Below the pieces are notes generated by a model. It had not been told where the DNA came from. It ran no database searches and saw only the letters and a program-made list of their open reading frames with translations. A DNA stretch of 64,000 nt, from assembly GCA_905250885.1 (NCBI GenBank), contig CAJNOQ010000036.1:29706-93705 (forward strand), read 5' to 3'. Source of the stretch: Didymodactylos carnosus (taxonomy: Eukaryota; Rotifera; Eurotatoria; Philodinida; Philodinidae). The position numbers were made by a program, and so were the translations under genes. Shown piece by piece: positions 49,846 to 64,000 of the stretch. The first letter of the stretch is position 1. Each line of letters starts with the position of its first letter.

Positions 49846-52800
49846 GCCTTTTTGTTTTGACTGTTGCTTGTGTCATAAAGTCATTATCTTACTATCAAGT
49901 GAATTTTTCTTATATATATTTTTAAAAATTTCTAGAAAATTGTTTTTTCGTTGAATTTAGAGTCTAAATAAAATATGTAGTGGTTATCAATTCTCTATTG
50001 GTGAATGTGACATATTTACAATGAATAATAATGATATGAGATAAAGAAAAATCAGCTGTATTTATTTAGTCATGCATGACGTATAGATAAAATTCACTTT
50101 TAAATCAATGAGACAGTTATTTATTTAATGGAAAAATGAAATTATCTTTCGATTAAATAGTTCCATGTTCAATTCGTTTGATCAATCACGATTGTGTATA
50201 TTACACCTATATACATAGAATATAAGCACATAATCAAACGTAAATTCAAAAAAATATTTAAAATTGCTTTAGGTTAGTTAAAATTTCAACAAAAGAAAAT
50301 TCTCAGTTGTTGTTGTTGTTTCATCTTTTGATTGAACGACAGTCGATGCAGTAGCATCTGTTTCCACTGTCCATCATCATCATCAATCTCTCATATAAAC
50401 AACAACTGTTCATACTACTCTCTAAAGAAGAAGAAAAAAAAAAAATGAAAATGAAAATGTTGAGATTGATTTTATATACTATCGTGCTCTCCTCTTATTT
50501 GAAGACATGCACATAGTTTAATAAAATGTGACAATTTACTTTTTTTTTTTACCTTTTTTTTGAAACTATTTTAACTCTAATGTACTGTCATAAAATTTAC
50601 AACTATGATCTTTTTAACTAAAAGGATTAATTATCTCTATAGACTAAAAACATTAACATTATTGTAAACTACTTTCTTTTATAAATAAATCTTTTTGAAC
50701 ACAAGTTTTGATAAGAAAAATCTTTCAAATCTTTTCTCTCTATATCTTGTAGAGAAAACAAAAAAAAAAACAAAATAAGTCTTCAAAATTCTCTTTTACT
50801 ATATGGAACAACGAACATGTTCAAACAAATTATAATCGAAAGAGATACTTGAAAAAAAATAACTTGAGGTTTCAACATCTCTACATATGTATCGTTACAT
50901 AATTAAATTTTTTCTCTCTCAATTTTGATCACAAAAGACAAAAGAAGATAGATACTAATCAAACTTGACATTGAGAAAAAATGTTAAAACTTGTTACTAT
51001 ATCTCTCTATTTGTTTACAGATATCGTATGTCAGATAGGATAATAATCTGTAAAAAAATCAATCAAATCCATTAGTGAATGTGCATTTAGGAAAACAAGA
51101 TGAACTTGAATTATAAAATAAATATGTGTGTGATATATATATATATATATATATATATAGCTACTTATATTTATGATATGGTTCATAATTATAAATATCC
51201 TCAAGTGAATTATCATCGAGAAGAAGAGAATATAAAGATTTTTGAATGTATATGAAATGACTCACACAACTGGTGAATGAAGTTTTTTATCAAGATTTTT
51301 CCAATAGATGATATTTTTTAAAAGAAAAGTGAAAAGAGAAGTAGTTCAGTATCTCGAAAGATTCATTTTAATCTCTTTTTACATCAAAAAATCAAAAAGA
51401 AATTTAAAAAAGAAAACGTTTAACTTTAATTAAGTTTATACACGCGTCATATAGCTAAAGTTTTATGTTAACAAAGATTAGAGAAACGAAAGCAACATGT
51501 AGATATACATACATGAATATAGTTAACTGTGTTTCATTGAATCGTTTAATTTGCATACATTGGATAAAAGAAAAACATGTTATTCGGATATTGATCAATG
51601 AAAATTAAAAATTTTTTTATAAATGTATGTGTGTATTTGCCAGGTCATAGAGTGACAAATATAAAAAAGCTATAGCAAACAGTTTAAAAATTTCTTTGTT
51701 TTGTCAAAATAATAGTTTATTTTTCCAAAAACAACATAACTAAAAGGCAACTATTGACTTTAGTAATATCACAAATCAAACGTGTGTGAAGATAGTGAGT
51801 TTAAAACGCCTATATTACGAAAAAATGATAAATATATGAAAAAAAGAAGTTCACATTTATACATATGTATGTGTGTCCCATTTTACATAATACTAATCAA
51901 ATTCGAGAAAAATAAAATAATATTTTCTCATGAATCACACAACAGGTGAAAAAAGATTCGAATAACTGGTGTGAGAACAATTAGGCGGGACATTTGCAGC
52001 TCAACTAATTGTGTTACAGCGTCAGTTACCTGCATCGAAACGACAAGTGTGTTTAATATGATGGAACAAGTATAAGACATGTACATGAGAAATCGTTCAG
52101 CTGCTCATAGTTAGTCAAAAAACAAGAAAAGGAAAGAAAGAGAGAGAAGAGAATTACTTAAAACATTATGTTTCAAGCCCCCCCCCCCCTCCTCTCCTCC
52201 ACTTGACTGTACATGTGTTTGTATGTATATATGTCTGTATGGATAGATAAATTGATGAATATTATGTCTAATTAAATGTTCTCATTTGTAAATCCATACT
52301 CCAGCAGAGATAGAGAGAAACTATTATACAGATCATAGAACTATAAATTCAATTACACAGACGCAAAAATCAAATTAAATTAAAAGAAGAAATATTGCCT
52401 CTTTGCATCATTTAATTTAGACAACAACATAAAATTTAATCAACAAAAATGATTAAATAATTCTTCAACATTAGAGTTTAAGATAGCACTAGCCACAGAG
52501 AATAATTTTAACTCAAATATTATTCGCGATTAGTTAGAACATCGCTTCCTTCGACATATGTAAGTTAAAAAACTTCATCTATCTCTATTTAAAGTCCATT
52601 GGCCTATATCAACCATGTTGGAATAACTTCAAATCGAAAGTTAGTGAACGTCGAGACCTTCTTTCAAAGATGAATGAGATTCACATTGATCATCATTCTT
52701 CTTTACTTACGTTACATCAATAAAGAAGCAATTTTATTTTTGAAAAAAGTGAGCGAACACCATTGAACTACCAGCATAATTCGTAAATATCGCACTGTCT

Positions 52801-55800
52801 TCCTGAATAAAAACGAGTGGATGAATGGATTAAAACATGATGGTATGAAATTTTATCGAGAATTATAGATTATGATGTCGTTGATTGAACTGTTTATTAT
52901 TCTAATGAAATAAATATTGAATTTTCTGTAACAGTCAAGAAAATTAAGCTTATTTAATGAATATAACCTACGGTGATACAATTGATTTTATTATGGTCAA
53001 CTTACTGTATAGTATTGCAGACATCTTTTATATGAAATATGTCTGACTTTGACAATATTAACATCGTATCTAAAGACACATTCTCCGTTTTCTTATTAAA
53101 ACACTACGTCTTCGATGAGATCAGGTTAAATATATTTCTTTGTTTCTCTTTCTTGTTATTCTTTTATCTATATACGAAGAATACGAACAATGAAAAATCT
53201 GAATCTTCTTTTTAAGAAAAAAAGACAAAACATGATTATAATGGATATTCAAACTAGTAGAAAATGATGCAAAAAGAAAAGACATCTTAGTTTGAACTTC
53301 AATTAAAATAGACTATTCAGTAGAGTCTGGCAGAATAGCTAATATCTATTAGATCATTCGAATTTAAACAATTTTATTTTCACAAAAATGATGAGTAAAT
53401 AATCGTCTATGAAGTTAATGTACTTGAATAGAATTACACTTGCCTCAAATGTTGAATATACTCATCAGACGAAAAGTGGTTACTAGAACTAATAAAATTG
53501 TATTTTTTTCTCCATATTTCTCAGCACCTTCTTGCTATCAAAGTCAACGATGCTAAATTGATTTAGTCTTCTCAATCATAATGAGTGAGAGGTATTTTTG
53601 TTCAATGTTCTTCTTCCACCAAAATGTCTAGTTTTTAGTAATCGTCATTAGTGATAGTATGTTTATTTATGATAATAATGATGATTATAATAGTTTTTCT
53701 TTACCATTTCCAGTAATAATGATAAATAACAAAAACAATCCGTTCTTTATCATGACGAGACGTAACACGTTAAAAATATTGTTCTCTCGTTCTCTCTCAA
53801 GTTAAGTGATGTTAAACAAAAAGAAAGAGAAGCGACGTAACAGAATAAGTAGCTTTTGTGCTTGAATTAGTCTCAATGGATCAAAAAATACAAAAAACAT
53901 CTAGTCGTTGTGTGATGATCGTAGTGGAGTCATATTGATATTATTATTATTAGATAAAATATATTTTCTCACAGAGTTAGTCGGAGAGAGTCCATTCCGA
54001 TATGTAAAATTTGTTGTTATTGTTGTCTGAGTTTATATTATGGACAATTCAATGACGTACGGTAAATCAGTCAAACGAGAGATTCTTCTTGTTTTCATAG
54101 ACTTATGTTCACAAGGTGTGTAGCATTAAAATTAAACGTCAAGAAAAATTTTAAAAATCTTTAACTAAGCACACCTGGTCTCATTTAAAAAAACGAAAAT
54201 AAAAAAAGTGCCGCATTGATAAAAAAGTAACCACATGTTCGATAAAGTTAATAATTTATTCTCATTCATGCGACAAAAAACATCAACTCTAATTTAAAAT
54301 GGAGGCAACATATCACGCAGTTAAGCAGTGTACAAATAAGAACCATTTTTGTACTTCAATTCAAACATGTATGTATGATGCAGATCTTACAAAAAATTTA
54401 AGTCTAAAATATATATAGTAGGGCGGAGTGTGTGAAATTTTAATATTCTTTGAGTATATATGGTTATCATCTCTGAATTGGTTAGAAACAATTAAACATA
54501 TGCTCGTCTTGCTGTATGTGTGAACTTATTATCACAGTTGGTCATTTTCAACAAGAAGAAGAAAAAGAAGAGAAGAAATTAAAAATGAATGATAACACAA
54601 TAGTACAAACGGTATTCTCTCACTCTATTTCTCTCTAATTGCTTGGGGAAATTATTGTTAATCGAAACTCACTCTATTAGAAGAAGAATAAAACGATCAG
54701 GAAATATCAGCTGTGTCTGATTTCTTTACCAACAATTAAACAAAAATAGAAAACAATATGCTGCCATATGAAAAATATTGTAGGAACATAAAAGAAGAAA
54801 ATCAATGACAGATTAGCGTTTCAATCGAATATGACAAGTGCGCATATCGTGAGATGACCATAAATGTGATGCGCACATATATACACACTTTGAATTGACA
54901 GTTTTGGCAAGAGCGTGACTTTTCTTCTATGCCGTTATAATCGGCTTTTGTTATTTTCTTCTCTTGCCAAAATTTGTCCCGTATCTCCTGAGACACCACA
55001 ATAGAAAAGCAAAGAATGATCCTACGTATTATTCTCATATCATGATAATACAAATGGAATGTCAGTTTTTTCATTAGCACATTGAAAACAGTTTAAATAT
55101 ATTCTACAATCTGTTTGAAATAATTCTTATTGTTCCGAAGAAACTTAACTTTGTTTAATGAAGAAAAACTTGTGAAGTTTGTTCGCAAATACTTGCGTAA
55201 TGAGCAACATATATTGTTAAGGAGGATGTGATATACAAGTTCAATCGTCTACTCTAATTCCGTATTCTCGTTTAACCTTTTTTCTTTTCTTTTTTCTTCT
55301 AACAAGCACCGGATGTCCCTGAATCTGTCAGTACAGAACGTATCACTGATAAAATTAGATAATAATTGAAAGAAAAGAGAAAAAGTTTCTCTTACATAAC
55401 AATGATTAAAAAAGGTATTCATGTCCCCCGATAGGTATGCACGCAATATAAACCGGTCATCTTCAATCATCTGAGAATAAAAATATTAATTAAAAATATT
55501 GCGAATGTTAAATAAATCGCAGCCACTTTTTACTGTTAAGGTCAATATATAAACATTGAAAGAAATTAACAAAACGTCGGCATTTCTTTGATTTTTCAAG
55601 TTGTATGGCTTATCTGTTCAAATGTTTACACCAATATATATAATTAAAGTCAGATAATCATTTAGCTACTTTCTTCACTATCGCCAAAGAGTCTGCCATG
55701 CGAGAATTACATCTGTCCATTTTTTTTTGACTGATAAACATCGAACAACAACAACTGACCAGAATTATTAGCCTTGAGACTTAATGAGATGAATGAAACA

Positions 55801-57815
55801 ATACGATGTCAGCAAACCGAAGCTTCCAATGAAATTAAACCTCTATAATCGAGATGAAGAAGAAAATGACTTTTATCTTTCTTCTCATCAGATTTACTGT
55901 CGAGTGTGTGCACTTTACAGATTCTTCTTGTTTTCTGTGAGCGAGAAAAAAAACAACCTTTTTTTCTAATGTTCAGGTATATATTGTTTAGAAAATAATA
56001 GTCCACGGGTAATAAATCACGATTTCTACTTTAGACAAAAAAATCAACACTTTTCAATGAGTGTCAATCACTCTTGAACAAATTTGTTCGTCACACATCC
56101 CTCTTATAGTTAATAATCAAAAATACTGTGTCTATAACACCAAAGGTTAAAAATATCGAAACAAATCAACATACCGTTTTTCAAGTGTATAAATTCTATC
56201 TCTGTATGATATACACTTTAATAAACGACAATCTTGTCATAAAACTTGAAAAATAAAATAGTTTAACAATCAAGTTCACCTTGATATGAAAGGTGTCTAG
56301 TCATCTAAACGAACGATGTTAATCTTTCATTATTATCAATTGTCGATGGATCTGAAAAACAGCGATAAAGTATACATTCATAGCATTTAAAACTAAAACA
56401 ATTCAACCTCCTGTGACATGTTCACATAAAATGTAGATGAATAAATCAAGTAATTTTAGCGATGACATCAAGGTTACAGACATTTTTTCTTTTTTTGTTG
56501 AAATACTTCAATTTTACAAGGTTCAATCTACAACCATTTTAATGATATTTATATTTCTAATTTTTGTCCACAACAATAACAATGAGTTCCTACAAATATA
56601 CTGAGAAAAACGAGAAGAAATAATAGTTTCCTTTTATATGAATGAATAAGAATATGATATAAACTTGTGTTCATAGTATTTACATTTTTTTTTGTTCTCT
56701 ATGCGTAATTTTTTTTTTCTTAAGAAGAATATTGTCTAGAAAGGAAATTTAATCGGAATATTCACGTTGTTACATTGCATCAATCATTTTAAGAATAGAG
56801 TAAACTGATCTTCTATTCTCATCGATATACACAACAATAGGCATTAAAAATGGCGGAAATAATTTCACTCACTAAACTATTGAACAATCGTTTTGTTTAA
56901 TCAAATATAGAGTGAGTGTAATCAACAGTATAAATGCCAATATGAAGAAGGAAGTAAAGGCATGGATCGTCAAATAAGAAAAAATTGTACAAATTCCGAT
57001 AGTCTAGGCCGGATGCTTGACTTTTACAGAAAATATAGAAGAATCGAATGGCATTCCTTTTACTATCCAACATCTCAGACTATCTAACAGTGATGGTATC
57101 AAGATTTTGAAAATTTTCTCTTCTTACTTAGTATTCAACTAAATACAACTCAAAAATGACAGAAAACAAATCAAAACTAATCATTTATTGTAAAATAAAA
57201 TTTAACATAAAAATTTTGCAAAGCCTTTTTCTTACTGTATAAAACAATTATAGATGAATGTCAGAATACAACATTCACAAGTAGATGGCACCATTATTAG
57301 GGCACCACATAAATTGGCCGATAGTCCGTTATTTGAGAATCATTTTCTAGAAGCCTCGAAGAACTCTATTTACTTGATATCACAAATTTGGCTCAAATTT
57401 AAATCATAAATAGATTCTGATTCCATGAGCTTAAGGCGAAAATTTGAACGATTACTTTTCCTTCTTTCCTGAGTTATAGGCGTCGCCCTGATAACGATTC
57501 TAATGAAAGTCATAACCAAAATTTAAAAGAATGTTTTTATCTCTATTAAATATGAGACTTGAAAATAAATCATTCATAGTATTCAATATTTTTAACTGTG
57601 AACTATCTTTTCGTCTTATTTTTAAAACTTGGAACCAGAAATCCACACGAGTAGGGCTAGAAAATTTTTTCAAGCGTGGATGATCTCTAATCGAAAACTA
57701 TTCTCGTTGAGTCGTGCTGAGAGAATCGATGAAATCATTATGTTTAGCATAAGTGCCACCAGTATTGTATCATTTTTTTCATATATGTAGTTGAATAACA
57801 CGTTTACCTATTATC

Positions 57816-58444
57816 TGCGCCAAATCATAGTGGAGTCGGTTGTTTGTACTAGCTTGAATTTCTGAAAATAAAAATAGCAATCCATCAGTGTTTTTTCATA
57901 GACAGATAGGCCGAAATGTCTTCCACAAATTTGAATCTAAGCGTCCTCTTGCTTTCGCTTGGTTGAAGGGCCAGGGTTTTTCTCTAAGCTAATTTCACCT
58001 AATATACGTTTTCACTAGGTTTTTGAAACTTCTGTGAAAAATAAATATTGCCATGAGATTCAGCATAGTCGATAACTTATGTTTTCATGTGTTTTCACCG
58101 TACTCAGACCCAATTTAATGGAAGTCATATAGCTTAGAGAAAAACCCTGACCCTTCAACCAAGCGAAAGCAAGAGGACGCTTAGATTCAAATTTGTGGAA
58201 GACATTTTGGCCTATCTGTCTATGAAAAAACACCGATGGATTGCTATTTTTATTTTCGGAAATTCAAGCTAGTTTTTCAAAGGTTCTCGGAAAACCCAGT
58301 TTTTCGAATCTTTTTCAAACTTGTTTTTGCTTATGTAAAGTTAGCTTCAAGTGTCTATTTTCGATTGCTGAAAACCGCAAGTCTCTGATACTTATCGTTG
58401 TTGAGTTATTGTACAAACAACCGACACCACTATGTTTTGGCGCA
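57816..58444. mobile_element. 629-bp foldback element with an asymmetric right arm
   Basis: The ends read TGCGCCAAA-CATAGTGG-GTCGG from both sides (57816 onward and, inverted, 58412-58444). Long inner arms at about 57848-57993 and 58130-58272 are about 95 percent identical by eye, sharing GCGTCCTCTTGCTTTCGCTT. About 134 bases at 58273-58406 separate inner and outer parts of the right arm and have no partner on the left: either an insertion in the right arm or a deletion in the left. A weaker flanking inverted pair (TTTGGCTCAAATTTA) lies near 57387 and 58670. Frames at 58241-58607 are repeat by-products. Confidence 0.85.
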
Positions 58445-59230
58445 AAGAATAGTACGTACAAAGGTTGAAAGAAAAATAAGAACAAGAAGTCATGAAAATG
58501 TGAAGGTTAGCGTTAGAAGAACATTTACACCAGTTAGCCGGCAAAAGGATGGCAAATGCAATGATATTCAAAAAAAAGTCTCAATTGGAATAAGAATTTT
58601 GATATGATACTCTACTATATTAATAGGGTTGTACCAAAACTGTGTGAAAGCAGAATGTGCTGATGTTATAAATTTGAGCCAAATCTGTAACATAAACTAA
58701 ATAAAATGATCTAATACATTTGCCCATTGTGTATTCACTTTATTTTGTTAAAGATGCTTGAATATGTAATACATATCAAACATCGAAAACTGTAAATAAA
58801 ACTTATTTTTTCTTCGTAGTCGAATGTTTTTTGAAAGACTTTTTCGTAAAATATCTATCTTTTAGCTATATGTTTTGTTTTTTGTCGAAATATGTGTCTT
58901 CTTTCTCGAAAGTGATACAGTCGAAAAGTACTTTTATATTTATTGCTATTTGTTACGAAACACGTGAATTGCGTTCGTCGATATTTGAACTCATGTATAT
59001 TTTTTAGTTTCTATTGCTAGAGCTATTTTTGCTCTAATATCTCCCAAGTTTAAAATATTCTGATAAATATTGTTCATGTAAGAACTATACGTGAACGAAA
59101 TTTTGTAAGGTGAGCATCACTAAACAGGCTCGAACAATATTTTATATAGTTTAATAAAAAATTAAAAAAAATTATATCACGGAAAACAAAAATTTCGTTA
59201 CATGTAAAATAGCTTGCATGTTTATTATTA

Positions 59231-60880
<1,650 letters not shown>

Positions 60881-61621
60881 TTTTTGTTGCTAATAAAAAC
60901 AAAAACAATCTAAAAATAAAAGATAAGAGGAACTCTACGATACTGTTATAAAAGCAAGACGATTCAAAGTGATTATCAGATACGGTCGATTGATGCATCT
61001 TAATATTAACGGTATTTATTCTAAATATGATAAATGTCCTTAGAAAACGGGTGAGAAAGAAAGAAGTAATATTGTATGTTGTCACTATGACTAACTTTTA
61101 CCTTAAGCATCTATCTTTATAGATTAGATAATACTAATTTTCTTAAAAACTAGACGATTACTTCAAAATGAGCTTTCATTTAAAATTTAACAGTTCATGT
61201 ATGGAAATGTCTAAACTTCAACTGAAGGTACCTTTATTTTTTAAGCTCAACACAAATTCATACTGCAACTTCCAACAGTTTAATAATATTAATAATTCTC
61301 AAAATGTTTCGTATATCAAAATAATTCGATCATTCTTACGAGATACATTGAGTTAAAAAACGCTCGTCACGTACGTATGATTAATTTGCGAGATCATTTT
61401 CTTTGAGAAAGAAAATAGCTAGAAAAATTCTTTCTTTTTACCGTTAGAGCTTGGCTACATTTCTGCGTAGTTGCACTTTTTCAAATGAAGTTTATAATAT
61501 CTGTATTTTGTACAGAATTTAATTCTTTGTAAGCCTAGCAGAAAGAAAAAAAACTTTTCAATACAAACATTTAGTGATCGAAAGATTTAAATTGAGTAGT
61601 CGATTTTAGATACACACTTTT

Positions 61622-61700
61622 TCGAGTATGAGTACGAATATTTAGTGAGGGGTATGAGTATAAGTACGAGTACAAAACAGTTTTACTCGCGTATGTATTC
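61622..61700. repeat. Imperfect GAGTA/AGTACGAGTA repeat
   Basis: Iterations of GAGTATGAGTACGA, GGGTATGAGTATAAGTACGAGTAC and the inverted TTTACTCGCGTATG fill about 80 bases. It is a short degenerate minisatellite. Confidence 0.6.
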
Positions 61701-62298
61701 GAGTGTAAATTTTTATTTAAAAAAAACAGGATTGTTGTCGGAAACTTATCATGTCGTTCGACCCCTATAGTTACTTAAAACTGGAATTTAGTGCAACTTC
61801 GGTTTCATTACAATAAAATTTAACGGTGTTGTGTTAGAAAATGTCTTTAAAAACAAAACTTATTTGAGAAATCATGATACATCTTTCTGCGCACATTGGT
61901 TTTGGTTTAAGCTTTAATCTTGAACAAGAACAAAATCGAGAATATAAATTCCCATTATATCATTCTGAAACTTAAACTATCAAAACACAAAATCAATCCT
62001 TGCACAAATCTAGGATCGAACACACGAACTTGATCTTTGCAGACGAACTGCAAAAATCAACTTCGCTGTTCTTTCCTATATTCTGCACAATGATTGAAGT
62101 TATACAATGACTCGATGTTATCAATGTGTATTTTTTTATTGTGTTTTTGTGTTGAACTGCGCACGTTTCAGCATGAGAGTTGAAATTTAGTTCTGATTTT
62201 TTCGAAAGTGTACGCTTTGCTTATTATTATTCAAAATTCAAATTTTTAACCCTCGAGTTAACATATCAATCTAATTGAGATATTCTAGAAGCTTGAAA

Positions 62299-62480
62299 GA
62301 TTGAAACCGACTGTAGATTCAGATTCTTCATGGTGACAAAAAATTTTGAGTCAAGATACTTCTGAAAAATTTTCTTCATTATTTTGTCCAATAATTTTTT
62401 TAAAAAGTTCATGAAGTGAGTCTTTTTGCTTGCAAGAGAATCGATCATGGGAAATCAGAATCTGTAGTCAGTTTGAAGCG
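62299..62480. repeat. Inverted repeat, possible foldback
   Basis: Arms of about 35 nt at 62299-62335 and 62440-62480 share CTG(A)CTACAGATTCTGAT-type sequence in opposite orientation, separated by about 105 nt. It resembles the other foldbacks in the window but its ends are not clear. Confidence 0.55.
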
Positions 62481-64000
62481 AATACGCTTTTGATATGAAT
62501 GATTTTCGAAAATCTTTTTTGTCAGCGTGTTTGAATAGTATAAGATAAGGAAACATCTAGAGATTTGGAGAACAAACACACTTACATGGTTTTTATAAAA
62601 CAAGACAAGAACACTGATTTAACTTACTTTATTTGATATTTTATTTGTTTAAATACTTTTCAGGTGAAATATTTGCGTATCTTTTCTTTCTCTCGATATA
62701 TATAAACATATCATAAAGAATCTTGAAAGAACAAGGCGTTGCTTTTTCGCTGCGTAAAAAGAAGATAAATATGAGTCATTAAAAATGCACACCTCTCTTT
62801 TCTAACCATGTGCTTCGAGAACAAAAAATAGGAGAGAAAAATGTAATATTGAACGAAAGTAACATAAATCAGTTATTGATATCTTGTTTTAATAGTTAAG
62901 ATAACTACTGTTCAAAAGTATATATCTTTCTGTAATCCAGTATTCATAAACGCTGAAATTTTGTGTAGGTTTAACTAAGCAATATACTGCTGAACTGATT
63001 AGTTGTAAAAATAGTAAGACTATTTTATATTTTCATAATGACATAAGATGCTGACAATTCAAAAATCGAGAGAGTTTATTTTTCGTTTTTTTTTGCCACG
63101 ATCGGATAGAGCACATCGAGTTGCATAGAAAAAACTTAAGTTCACAATTTTGAAACACACTTTTCGGTTAAAGAATTTTACATATCGATTTTTCAAAAAT
63201 AGGTGAAACTAGGCAAAATTTTGAATAGAACTCAAAATTCAACCATTCATTCTATTTTTAAAGTTTCAAAACAATTTTTTCTTATTCTCCATCAAAACCT
63301 GGGTATAAAAAATAAATTTTGAAAATTTTAAAACTCAAATTGACTGTAAGAGATCCCTTGAAGACGAGCAGGATGGTAAAAGACCCGCTGCCCAATCTTG
63401 CAAACCTATCTAGTCCCAGCATTTAGAAGATAAAATTCTCTTTCATACTACACTCTAACTGATATACTTATGGGAAAAAAAGTATGTATTGGTTAGAAAA
63501 ATTTACTTCGTCGACAAATTCAATTTTTATGAATTCAGTGAAAAACCCTGAAGTTATGTCCGTATTTTGCCATATTCTTGATCAAAATTCAGTATCTTGA
63601 CAAAAACAAGATCATATTTGGAATCAACGTCAAGAACTGGGTCGAATGACATGAATCTCGGAATCTTTCGAGCAATTACTAAATGTTAGTAAAAGTAGTT
63701 CAAGTGGTACGATATCAAAAAACTTTGTCATAATGTTCACACTTATCTAAAGCAATAGATTAAAACAGAATCAGTGAACTTCACAGTGGACTTCTAGACG
63801 GAAAGGAGGGGGCCGCATAAGGCCGGGAATCGGCCCACTCTCTTTTTTGACTAAAAATGGATTCATATGTAGTAAAAAAAGTGCCTCTATTCCGTTTTCG
63901 ATAAAATCAGATACTTTTGTCACGTAAAACCCGGTTAATTCCTGAACAATAGCACCTCAATAAGCACCGTTAAAAAGCCACCATATGATCAGTACAACAG

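Larger units (their letters stand above)
60881..64000. other. HPD upstream flank, no gene seen
   Basis: The sequence just right of 60880 is the HPD 5' leader and promoter. Beyond it are a GAGTA/GAGTATGAGTAC-type imperfect repeat (61622-61700), an inverted pair at about 62299-62335 and 62440-62480 (GAAACCGACTGTAGATTC and complement), and, near the right edge, repeat-like DNA with a GC-rich patch (GGGGGCCGCATAAGGCCGGG near 63809). Open frames in this stretch are short and lack family support. Confidence 0.5.

Noticed and set aside
54802-55080. Possible UNC5 signal-peptide exon (MRIIRRIILCFSIVVSQ) on the minus strand
   Set aside because: The n- and h-regions look right, but it is 11.5 kb away, and no donor in the right phase pairs with an acceptor before 43316. 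Too speculative to annotate.

Overview
The window is eukaryotic and animal-like. It is very AT-rich, its genes are split by GT-AG introns (many only 45-70 nt, several of 1-7 kb), and three of its four genes are clear metazoan orthologues: a TOGARAM/crescerin cilium protein, a netrin receptor UNC5 and 4-hydroxyphenylpyruvate dioxygenase (HPD). Heavy use of A/T-ending codons, Asn/Gln-rich linkers and tiny introns suit an AT-rich invertebrate. A rotifer is possible, but the taxon is inference and cannot be settled from the sequence. Every exon below was joined by hand from reading frame, splice-site consensus and phase, and all junctions keep the frame.

Layout, left to right. (1) 1-6685, plus strand: the 3' part (nine exons, 568 residues visible) of a long coiled-coil protein I cannot name; its 5' end lies outside the window. 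(2) 9994-30187, plus strand: TOGARAM-like gene, 23 exons, about 1,830 residues, with TOG-type HEAT arrays at both ends and a low-complexity linker. (3) 33375-43316, minus strand: UNC5-like receptor, 16 exons, about 1,031 residues, in order Ig, Ig, three TSP1, TM, Gln/Asn-rich linker, ZU5, UPA, death domain. It is convergent with TOGARAM. (4) 43317-59243: about 16 kb of apparently non-coding, microsatellite-rich DNA 5' of UNC5. (5) 59244-60880, minus strand: HPD, ten coding exons, 374 residues, all three iron ligands present. (6) 60881-64000: no gene seen.

The genes do not form a pathway. They are unrelated neighbours: microtubule/cilium, axon guidance and tyrosine catabolism.

The most striking non-genic feature is a high density of foldback elements (long, imperfect inverted repeats) in introns and spacers. 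At least three in adjacent TOGARAM introns are bounded by TTAA and start with CCCTTT or G-CTC-type ends, which is compatible with piggyBac-type MITEs. Related ends and internal segments recur in introns of the first gene, so one dispersed family has seeded several genes. I see no CRISPR array, operon, rRNA or convincing tRNA.
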